From Gonapodya sp. JEL0774 (Eukaryota > Monoblepharomycota > Monoblepharidomycetes > Monoblepharidales > Gonapodyaceae): 38,055 nucleotides of DNA. This document shows, in pieces, positions 9,942 through 19,688 of this stretch; within the stretch, counting starts at the first letter, position 1, and every line of letters starts with the position of its first letter. Under the pieces are notes generated by a model. The model did not search any database. It saw only the letters and a list, made by a program, of their open reading frames with translations, and was not told the DNA's origin. A program made the translations under genes and the position numbers. The DNA lies in contig JADIIX010000178.1 in NCBI GenBank assembly GCA_027604505.1, positions 1-38,055 of the forward strand, written 5' to 3'.

Positions 9942-12900
9942 TCAATACCCCTGCCCCGCTTTGAAAGAATGCCACATATAAGTGACGAAGAGCCAGACCA
10001 AAAAGAGAACCGCTGCAGTGGCCATGGAGCTTTGCTCGACCAGTGCCGGGGTTGGTGCGAATGCGACGTAGACCTTGTTCGTACCGCAAGGATTGTTAAA
10101 CACCACCAAAAGGAGAACGGCGACATAATGTAGGGACACCTACCTTGAATTCTGTTTCCAGGATACAATAATGGAAGTCCGCAAAAACCCGAAAATGGTA
10201 GAGTTCTGATCCCTGACGTTTTCGAAGTTCGTTTGATGATTGCGTGAGAAAACCGAGAAAGAGCACTGTCCTCAAGGAGAATGCACGAGCTTGTAAAAAC
10301 TCACCGACCATGTGATCGAATCAACGAGCGGATCCAATACAGCAGATTCGAGGGATGCAGGGTCATCGCAATTGTCAGCGGCTGCGATAACAGAACGAAG
10401 GGATGTTGAACCTGACATGATCGGTCCTTCGACAAGCGTCCACAATGACCAGACAACTCACAGCTGATACAGTAATCGATCCGCCCGTTCAGTTCTTTAA
10501 GAGTGAAGCTATGTGTGAATGTAGCCGGGTCCTTACCGTGCTCGTAAACAACAATATTGGGCATGTACGACTGAGAGTAGAGGGCACGAGCAACCTGCGA
10601 TTGTCGTCAAAGAGGAAAATTGGGTAACGAAGCCGAGAACTTGGTGGCAGTGTCTCCAACCTTATCAATACAATCAGAGTCTGCAACAAATTCGGAGTAT
10701 CTTTGAGCGTCTGTGCAGTTGCACTCCGCACGAGATGTCGCATTCGCGCACTGCTTGAATGCTCCAGTGGTTCTGCTGATCCAGTATCGGTCATTGTGTC
10801 GAGGAAGACCAGGGGCTGCATTGTAAATGTTATTGGTCGTGGGTATCATCTGCCCTTCTTTCGACGGAGGCCGATAGTTGAACGGAAGGGTCTCGACGAG
10901 AGGGATGTCATATATCAAGGTCCCCGATCCGTACAAAAAATTCTCCATGTCCAGATCCTGCTCGATTCTAATCGCTCGAGTCGGCGGGCACTGACTAAAA
11001 AGCAGAACAGTGGTGGTCGGCTCAGTGCATGAGAGCGAGTTGGCTGCTGGTCGAATGGAAATGATGTTTCGCCCCTGTTTGTGATGGTGAGTTTTGATAA
11101 TTGTTCACTCTCAGAGAGACCCACAGAGGGAAAGAAATATTTTACCATCGTCCCGGTGTCGGCAATGGTCAGACTTAATCCACTTTGAATGTCGGTGCCC
11201 ACCCCACTCAAACTAATGTCACACGCCTCATGTAAGGTTGGATTCGTAACACTGAAGGATAACTCAGAGGCCCAAGCTAGTTGGTTTGCGGTGTCGCTTC
11301 CGCTTTTGATGCTGAGTATTCGAAGAGTTGAGGACAACGTGACATTCTCGTGATACCCCAAGTATACCAGTGTGCCAGGGATGGTCGAATCAAAATTGCT
11401 CCATCGACAGCGTTCCACGCGCAACGCCCATGGTCTCCGCCGAAACGCCGTTGTCGGGGGACTGGTAGACAGAGAAAAGTCGAAGTTGGCAGACAACGGA
11501 TAGATTTTCCACGCACTGGACGGATAAATGGCAGCGGGAATGCTCGTGAGCATTGATATCTCAAAGCCGGTTGCTGAGTTGACCTTTTGAATCACACCGA
11601 ACCCTGGAGAGATGTCCAAAATCATTCCAACATCTGCGAAATGTTATGATTTCATTGGGGTGGCAGTGAATTTTGGGAAACAGTCACAACAGGAAATGTA
11701 AAAACGAGCCCCTGTCAGCGGTAGATTTTCCTTACGTTTCGCACTCATTTTCATTATTCCAGCTGATATTTGGCAGGATGCCAGCCCAGGAGCTGAGCCC
11801 GTCCCAACAGCTTGTACTGTGACGGTTTGAGCGAGAGTTTGTGTTTCATCGATCCAATTTCGGAAGTCGTACATCTGCCACAGTCCTGACATCACGGTGA
11901 TGCTTCCAGTGTTGTCTGTCCCATAAGTTGGTGGCCAAACCGTGAGTCCTCTGGCGGAGGTCGCGGACACAACTGAGGTAACGACGATTGCACCTCCATT
12001 AATCACGATAGTTCGCCCAATATCACTCAGTAGCCACGTTCCAGTCACTGAATTGCTACCCGTTGTTGGAACAAGGGTCAGCACCAAACCGGTTCGAACT
12101 ATTGGATTCCAATCCTGAAGTTTCGGAGGGACAGCAGAGTTCCAGTACGTAGCATTCAGACCAGATACCTGAAGCCCGTCAGCCACAGCTTTACTCATAT
12201 CACTACTGACATGATCAAAGTTCACTGTCGCGAGGCAGCTGGCAACTGTCAGCTCGGAATTGAGTTCATCGATTACACACTCCCCGGATTCCGTCTCTGG
12301 GTCCTGAGTTTGAACAATTCTTTTCAAAATGTGCCAAGTCCTCCAATACACACCGTTTGCCGGTCCCAGGGAATCCACGTCGTATATCCACATCCACCAC
12401 CGGGATGCACCCAAAGGTATTGGAACTAGGACTCCTCTGAAGCTGCTGTCGGCAACATCAACCACACTAGTTATAGGCAATGACAAACGTGTAATGCCAA
12501 GATTTTCATCGAGTGTTCCTGTGCTGTCTTTGAGGAAGCCCAGAGGGTAGAGGGTGGGATTCGTGTATCGCGTAACATCGGTGACGTGCGGCACTTTAAT
12601 CACACTTGCATCTCCCACTTCATCGAAATAGAGCGCGTTATGAAAGCTACCGACCAGAGGATCAAGGAGGAGAGAGGAAGCAAGAACGAGGTCATCGCTG
12701 CCTGTTTTGCCGTAGTAGATCCTCTGATAATTGGTGCGCAGAGCATATGCACCGTTCGACGGTGTCGAGTCAAGCTCTTCAAAGTATTCACCAGGTGGGA
12801 GCTCTTCTTGGAGCGTGAAATACCTCCCACCATCAATAGACTTCCAAAGCTCGGAGCCGAACACGTAAACTTCCTGCTCCTGGGCGTGAACTTGTATCCC

Positions 12901-14927
12901 TGTCACGAACAAAGATGCCGGGAAAGTGTATCCTGCTGCAAATGTCCCCGTTTCATTATCGTGGATGACAACAGATGCAGAATTGTAGGTGCATATCTTA
13001 ACTGAGCAGTCTGTCTGTGTTGATGGTGACAGACGGCCGACAAGAAATAGATTGGAGTTAAGAGAGAAGTCATGGATCGCTGCAACAAAAACATCTTGGC
13101 CAGTGCGACCAGGAAGAGCTCCCGCAGATATCACAGAACTCCATTGATTGACTATAGCCGAGGTGGTGTGAGCATAAACTAGGAAACCGTTCCCGACGGT
13201 TCCAGCTGCGCCATAAGCGAGGAACACATAGCCGTGGTCACTGTAGCAATTGGATTGTCCGAACAGAGACGAGTTTCGGACGCCTGTGGAGGGCTGGCTG
13301 TCAATAGACGATACCCCCGTTGTGACGCGCAGAATTTCGGAATCCACGATTGAAGTGCGCTCAGCCGAAAAGCGGGAGCTCCGGAAGAGCCCGTAGCTGG
13401 TGAGGAAAAACATGTATCCGTCCACGAGGACCACGTCCATCACATAGAGCTCCGCACACTGAGAAGCCGAGAGTCCCGCGCACAAGCTACCGGTTGAGCT
13501 TTTCCCCTTTGAGTTCCGAGTCAGGTCAAGAAGCCGACTATCAGAACCGTATCCAACAGACGTGGACACTAACAGTGCTCCTAAGCCGTTCCTCGAAGGT
13601 GCATCGTAGCCGAGAAGTATAACACCGTGCCGATAGGCACAAGTATCTTTACGTAGCTTGATATAAGTCTGGCTAAACCCATTTGTTTTGAGCGCGAGTC
13701 CCGACAGACCATTTGCCTAAGACCGTGATATGGTGTGACGACGCTGACAGGACGGACAGGAGCAGCAAATTGACCCATTCACCTCGCTGTTGCGCATATT
13801 CCAACCAATTCTTACAGAATTTAGTGTTGGCATTGTGATGTCGAACGTGCGAGGAGCGATTGAACACGAGAGAAGGAAGGAGGAGTCTGACAACACTTCC
13901 GCGAAGTACGGAGAACTCGACACAAATCGGTCCCCTGGAAGGAACAATGACCAAAAGCCATCCTTGTCCTTTCACGCATGTCGCGTTAATGTTATTCAGT
14001 GCTCAAGCTGAAACTCAATACTCACCAATCCCCCACGAAACTCCTCGTGCCAGAAATGCGTTGTGTTTCTCAGTATCAGCTGTGGGGACTCTCCCAAGCT
14101 TTCAAATGCTTTAGAAAGCACCGCGGAAAGTGGTCGAGAGCTCGGGTCAATCGGGTCCAGCACCGAGACGGAAAGTTTGACCATGCCACCGCCGTACACT
14201 TTGTCGAAGAGAGGCGTGGAGGCATCAGTGGGGCTCCAGTCAACTTTTAGGTCGAATTGATAGCAATCTTTTGAAATAAAGAAGAGAAGGTAGTCCGGCC
14301 ATGTCTTGTTGCTGCTCGGTAATCATAGTTGATCTGCACTTTCACCTACCTCCCAGAGGAAACACGTCGACCTCCACAACCGCAACGGGATTTGCCAGAT
14401 TACTCCCACTTAGCGATCCAATCCACCCCTTTGCAGCCACCCCCGGGACCACGAAGTTGTCGACCGCCGTAAATGCCCTGTCCGATATCGTTAAGTTGAC
14501 CCGCTTTCGCCCTGGTGTCCGGTAGACGTACGTGACAATAGGCGGGAATGTGGAAGAGGAGAGGTAGAATGCTGGTTGGCCAGTGGTGTCGACCTCGCCG
14601 AATTGGAGGAGAAACTGGTAGGTTGTGCCTGGGTTAGGAAGGGTGGTTCCACGAGTGTCGAAAGTGACCACTGGGTTCCAGGCATATCATAGCGTGTAAG
14701 AACATGAGCAAAAAAATAGACACGATCAGATTTGAAGGTGAAAAGGGTCGAGCTTTTGGTGATAAACGGTCGGGCGTTGTACCCTCGTTGCTCGAACCTT
14801 GTCCCGCTCTGATCCGGTCGTAATTGGAGGAGGCGGCGAATCGAGGAATTGGATAGTTTGGCCATGATCCGGCAGGAATGAATAAAATGCCGGCGACAAT
14901 CAGAAATGTGGAGAGAAGAGTGATCAT
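9942..14927 (-). CDS. CatSper channel auxiliary subunit beta homologue, 11 exons
   Basis: Large single-pass ectodomain subunit of the flagellar CatSper Ca2+ channel. Exons: 14927-14798, 14670-~14350, ~14304-14026, 13962-13783, 13716-11736, 11633-11125, 11074-10661, 10594-10462, 10411-10305, 10212-10144 and 10073-9942. All joins are in phase except exon 2/3, which I could not settle. Total about 1,420 residues. The N-terminus is a signal peptide (ITLLSTFLIVAGILFIP). A long beta-rich ectodomain follows, with ELWKSIDGGRYF. Near the C-terminus is the family signature: FNYRPPS, IPTTNNIYN, ISRTTGAFKQCAN, then RAECNCTD, LKELNGRIDYC and GSELYHFRV. One membrane helix (ATAAVLFLVWLFVTYMW) and a short cytosolic tail end it. 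The signature block matches my recollection of vertebrate CATSPERB better than the gamma, delta or epsilon subunits; human CATSPERB is about 1,116 residues. Confidence 0.85.
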
Positions 14928-15240
14928 ATAGGTTTGTTTCCCTAATAGAAACGACCACGTAGACTATGGTCCTCACACCTCACACGAAAACCAGAACAAA
15001 GCAGGGGCTTTGTGCTTTCATTCATTGGGTAGGCAATTCAAAAATTAATAAGTTGTCTGATCAAAGAAAAAGAGTAAAACACTGTTACAAGAATTAGAGT
15101 TCTAATGTTACAAGCAATTTTGGGAAAGTACGATCAGCAGAAGTGTAAACCAGACAGAGTTGGTGCCATAATGTCCCTACACATGATGGAATGTTCTTTC
15201 CGAGTCGGGGTATTAAGGAGAACACGTGTGTCCGACGAGT
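14928..15240. other. Intergenic, presumed CATSPERB promoter side
   Basis: Spacer between the CATSPERB-like start and the 3' end of the cyclin gene, both on the minus strand. The part at 15030-15110 is AT-rich. No RNA gene or repeat seen. Confidence 0.4.
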
Positions 15241-16501
15241 TCAGGTCCCTATGCCGACAACCTGTAAAACACCGTTTGTCGCCGCGCACAGTGTAGTTCG
15301 CATCTCCTCCCGCATGTCTCCCTCTTCCGGCATAGCTCCACCCACGAGTGTGCATTCGAGGAGAGCTGGAGAGGTCGAGCATGTCTCCGGAGGTGAGGGA
15401 TAAAACGGCAACGAGAAGTGGCCGGCACTTGGAGCACGACACGATGTCGCGGATGAGTTTAGTGAGATAGAGGTCGGGGACCTGATGGAGATGGTTGGGG
15501 ACGGCGTGGGAAGGTGAGACGGTCGGTCGGTGGAGCACGGCTCAGTAGTATTGGGGAGGGTGAGGGATCGTGGTACAGCGTGGATCGAGGTCCACGATGT
15601 GGCACCATGAGGTGGTGAAACGCGAGTGAGCATGGGGGTTGGCAAAAATAGAGACGGTGGTCGCGGGAGAGAAAGATTGTAATCGATGATTTCGAGAAAC
15701 TCGAACTCCATACTGATGGAAGGAGATTGGCGAGACGAGAGAACAAAGAAAGAAGGAGACGGGGGTGGGTTCGAGATGAGAGATGTTGAATTGGCGCAAC
15801 GAGAAGGTTGCAGTCCCTCTTCCTAAGTGACCATCCGCCAAATCCCTCTCAGGATCCCTCCTCGATTTCATAACCGTGGGAAGGCAGACAAGCGGGCTTC
15901 ATTGACTCACCGATTCACGTCCCTTTCCGAGTTTCCGGTTGCAGCGGCCCACCAGCGGTTAGAAATGGGTGCGTCATTCATGTATTTGTTGGCGAGTGCT
16001 ATGGCAGACATAAAGAGACGGCAGGTTGCGGTTGGTGTGCCTGACACGCGGCCGGCGTGTGACGCAGGGTCGCTTGTCATGGAGGCTTTCGCCGCGCGTG
16101 AAAGGGCGGCTTGGAGACGTCTCAAGTAGAGAGATGCGGCACCGAGAGTTTGAATTGAGATGTTTGCGACACCGCAAAGGGAGGAAATAAACTGTTTACG
16201 TGTAAGCGTTGCACGTCAAAGGCCCACCACAGTGGGATGCGTTACTCACTGTGACTAAATCCATACACTTGCAGGGTTGTTGAGAATTGTCGCTGCTAAG
16301 TGGATGCCTTTGACACACCTCGCACTCGACTGTTGCGCGCAGAATTGCAGCAACTTTGGAGACTGCGCGTTCGCGGCGGTCAGTCTCCGAGTTTTGTGAA
16401 AGAACGCGAGGACGTTCTAGATGTTGAGGCAAGCTTGAGCGCCACCGTTTTGCAACGTGTGCTGACCGTTTTGAGCGGCGATTGGAGTGACGAGTCCTCA
16501 T
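15241..16501 (-). CDS. Pho85-type (PCL-like) cyclin, 3 exons
   Basis: Regulatory subunit for a Pho85/CDK5-type kinase, controlling cell-cycle entry, polarity or phosphate metabolism. Exons 16501-16250, 16191-15911 and 15712-15241 join with matching phases across introns of 58 and 198 nt. The cyclin fold is seen as FISSLCGVANISIQTLGAASLYLRRL, given here only as its start FISSLCGVANIS and end LGAASLYLRRL, followed by CRLFMSAIALANKYMND and SNRWWAAATG, then the conserved MEFEFLEIIDYNLSL that ends the cyclin N domain. A Ser/Pro/Thr-rich tail of about 130 residues follows. The start is uncertain: Met at 16501 gives an Arg-rich N-terminus, and the frame stays open further upstream. The usual helix-1 HSRxPP motif was not found, so an upstream exon may be missing. 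Confidence 0.72.
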
Positions 16502-17015
16502 CCGTTGGCGATGCAGGTATGGGAAGTGGCTGAGGTGTCGGGAGGAATAAGCCGACAGAAGACAAGAAAAGAGCGCTAGTTTGTGTAAGAGCGACGCAGA
16601 AGAACAACGTGGTGTTTGTTGGTTGAGGTCTGACGGCCTCTTTGGGCTCTCATCCCCCTCCTCTCGTTGGTCCCCCGTGCATGGGATTGGGACCGTGACT
16701 CACTGTTGAAAAAAAGCGCCACCTGATGATACACCGATTATTAGGACGCAGCCTTTGGGTAAACATATAAATATAGATGATAATTTATTGATTCGCTCAC
16801 GTAATATGAGTTAGCGTTAATGGAGGATCTGTGCATTTGAGTCTTTGATCTCAGTCCGGCTTCTTATTTCCTCTCACATTCTCTGACTTGCCCCCAGCCA
16901 TTCCTGTTTTTCATACTGAAAAGTTTACTGGACATTATGATAGGCATGAAAAGAATGAAAGGATGATGATGATTCGCAGAAAGATTATCCCCTCCTTCAA
17001 GATTCTCCCTCCTTA
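16502..17015. other. Intergenic spacer
   Basis: Lies between the cyclin 5' end and the 3' end of the acyltransferase gene. It includes an A/T-rich patch around 16740-16815. I see no gene, tRNA or repeat here. It must hold the cyclin promoter and the acyltransferase polyadenylation site, neither of which I can place. Confidence 0.4.
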
Positions 17016-17048
17016 CATTTTGTGGGATGCAGCATCCCACAAAATGTG
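17016..17048. promoter_or_regulatory. Perfect 16-bp inverted repeat (hairpin) in 3' UTR
   Basis: ACATTTTGTGGGATGC at 17016-17031, one unpaired A at 17032, then its exact reverse complement at 17033-17048. It begins only 8 bases beyond the stop codon of the acyltransferase gene (minus strand, stop at 17059-17057), so it would fold in the mRNA 3' UTR. The one-base gap is too tight for a free RNA loop, so the inner pairs would open to form it. It could act in mRNA 3' processing or stability, or be a cruciform or protein-binding palindrome. Confidence 0.85.
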
Positions 17049-17056
17049 AGTTCCAA

Positions 17057-19246
17057 CTACGCTGCAGCCACACCCGTTTCCTCCGCGAACACCGGGTCAC
17101 CCTCCACGCCGAGCGCATCGCCCAACTCCTTGACGCTGAGCGTCTGGAAAAATCCAAGCTTCTCCTTGTCGATGACGAGATCCGGATCGACCGCCCACGT
17201 CACGTTCATGTGGCCGGCGTACGAAAATGCCGTGATGTACCTGAAGCGAGAACAGCGGTTGCAGGTAAATGTATGAGAGGGGCACCAGCCATGACAAACT
17301 CACGAAATTGGCACTGAGAGGATAAAGTTCATGTCGTCAACGATTTTGCTACCAAATGATACCTTCTTTTCAAATCCGGGCACTTGCACAATGATATCAA
17401 TGTTCATACGTCAGCAGTATGAAGCAAATCGCTCCTTTCTCTTCCTCATCAGCTCACCATTGCTCCACGCCAAAGTGTGCGCCGTCGTCGCTCGAATACT
17501 GATATAGCGCATCGCGTCGAATCCCAGCAGATCGATGCTTCGTAGTTGCACCTGTCGCATATACCAAGCTTGATCTAACCAACCCATTTCGTGAAATATT
17601 TAATTTCTGATGCATCCGGGACTACGGATACTCTACTCACTCTCGAACTTGATAGCATCCATAACCTTTTTCGATTGCACCACCCTCTCGATGGGATCCT
17701 CCACTCCCACTGGCATCCTCCCAGTCACCATCGACCAAAAGTTGTGCAACATGTCATCAGGAGAAAGTCTTGGGTCTCGGGGGAACATCAGAGGCATAAA
17801 GAGCCGAAGGCGCAGTTTCTGTCTCTGCGCAGCATCCATGTAGGAGGGATCGTGGCGGTAGAGAAGGTAGCGGCGGATTGTGCTGGTGAAGACGGAAAAG
17901 AGGAGGCTGTGTGTGGTTGAAAAACAGTTAAAAGGAAGCAGCGGGAGCAGAGTCGGATCGGGCCCAAAAATATACAGGACGTAGTTCTCACTCGTTCAAA
18001 GTAATTTTATAGCCCTTGGCCTCCAAAAACGCGGTGCGGATCTTTTGCAAGTATTCGATGGAAATGGGTGGTGCGATGACAAACGCGCGTGGGAAGTGAT
18101 GCACGTAGGTGGGGTAGGTCTGAGGCGCGAGAACGAGGCGTGATAATGTTCGAACAGGTGATGAATGCATATGGTGCGTATGCACTCACGCCAGTTTTAA
18201 GAACAGTGCTGGAGTCGCTGAGGAACTGGGTGAGGTAGATAACCTATCAATGAAACGTCCCAAGTTAACCGAAAGTGAAAGTGCTCTTTGACTTTTCCGC
18301 TCATTAAAAAAAAAAAAATCAACAGCGCACCTTTAGACTCGTCCAAAGTCCCTTCAGCGCCATCTTAATTTTGTTGGTGAAAGTCATATGGGGCATTCCA
18401 AACGGTCGCTTGGGAGGAATGAGGAACGGTACTTTGCGTCCTTCAATATCACGAAAAGCTTCGTGCGCAACAATCATCCTGTTTGGTGTTAGAAGAACGG
18501 TGCTTGCTAAAAGAAGGATCTGACAATGGTACTTACAGGGAAACTCCATCTCCAATTGCGTGGTCAATGTACCATATCACCGCGCTTGATCCAGCTCTGT
18601 TATGTACGACGTGGACCTCCCAAAGCGGTTTATCCCGTGCAAGGCGTATGGAGATGCGCTCATTGATGTACTCATTAACCTCGTCACTGGAATTCACCGT
18701 GGTATCGGAGATGTGATTGTTTACATCCACGGCTAGCAAACATAAGAAATCAAATGAAAGGGACCCAGGGTAAACAGAGGTGAGAGGAAGGAGGGCCAAG
18801 TTAGCGACAATGTACGCACTTGTTTCTCCCCAAACAACGTTTCCCGTTCGCGTATCTCTCACTGGAATCGATCGATATCGAAAATGATTCTCCAAGACTG
18901 GCGCTACAGCATTCATAACATCTTCCTTCGATGGTGCACCATTGTGAAACCACATGACTGCCTGAATGCACAATCCGGGAATAGGGTGTGGTAGTTGTCC
19001 TTCGACGAGTGCCGCAGATGGAGTCGACATTGCACGAGCGTGCACCCCTGCTTCAGCGAGAGGTTGAATGCCCTCCAGTCTGTCAGATTCCGGGTTGTAG
19101 AGAAGGGTGTTCTTGCTTCGCAACCAAACAACAGAGAAAACGAGAACGAGGAAGAGAAGTAGGAATATGACCACATTCGATGGTGTCAATATGTCCACAT
19201 TGGATGGTGTCCAGATGCGACTGGTGTTTTCTAATAGATCATCCAT
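17057..19246 (-). CDS. Wax ester synthase/DGAT-like acyltransferase, 8 exons
   Basis: Acyl-CoA-dependent O-acyltransferase of the WSD1/WS-DGAT class, expected to make wax esters or triacylglycerol at the ER. Exons 19246-18537, 18478-18331, 18243-18190, 18119-17992, 17906-17641, 17574-17458, 17382-17304 and 17240-17057 all join in phase to 561 residues. The N-terminal membrane helix is NVVIFLLLFLVLVFSVVWL. The catalytic motif is present as WYIDHAIGDGVSL, a DHAIGDG variant of HHxxxDG in which the first His is replaced by Asp but the catalytic His is kept. The C-terminal WSD1 domain is recognised by SNVPG at an exon junction and by VDPDLVIDKEKL. The helix and SNVPG favour a WSD1-type enzyme over other HxxxD acyltransferases. 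The substrate cannot be told from sequence. Confidence 0.85.
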
Positions 19247-19627
19247 TTCGAAGCTTGTTCAAAGGCTTTGAAGCGAGGGAGGCGACGTGAGCTAGAGAGA
19301 TAGTGACGGATCAAGGTTAGTGGGTGGGAGGGGGAGCAGGAGGGAACGAGAGTGAAGGTGCGTGTGTGGTGTGGGATGAGTCACGATTGGGAGTGTAGGC
19401 CTCGGGGGACATTCTATTGAAAAAATAACCCCAGCCTCCACACTAAGAGGATCAGAGGACTAGAGGATCGCATAGAGAAGGGCGGGAAATGATGTGAATT
19501 AAAATTGGAGTATAGATACAGCTGATGATGCCGATACAAAATTAGAACATGCAGATTCTCAAAAAGTGCATGAGCCTTTCCCCCCCGCTACCCCAAAATC
19601 CATCCCCACCGCGTGCAGTACCTGATC

Positions 19628-19677
<50 letters not shown>

Positions 19678-19688
19678 CAACAAAACCT
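19247..19688. other. Intergenic, acyltransferase promoter side
   Basis: Holds the presumed promoter of the acyltransferase gene and the 3' flank of the C2H2 gene. Apart from the CT microsatellite below I see no gene or RNA. Confidence 0.4.
19630..19675. repeat. (TC)n microsatellite
   Basis: About 22 uninterrupted TC dinucleotides. It lies 14 bases beyond the stop codon of the C2H2 gene, in its 3' flank, where it would be transcribed as a GA repeat. Confidence 0.97.

Noticed and set aside
15827-16129. Plus-strand open frame opposite the cyclin
   Set aside because: It mirrors the cyclin exon; the minus strand shows the conserved cyclin motifs and in-phase splicing.
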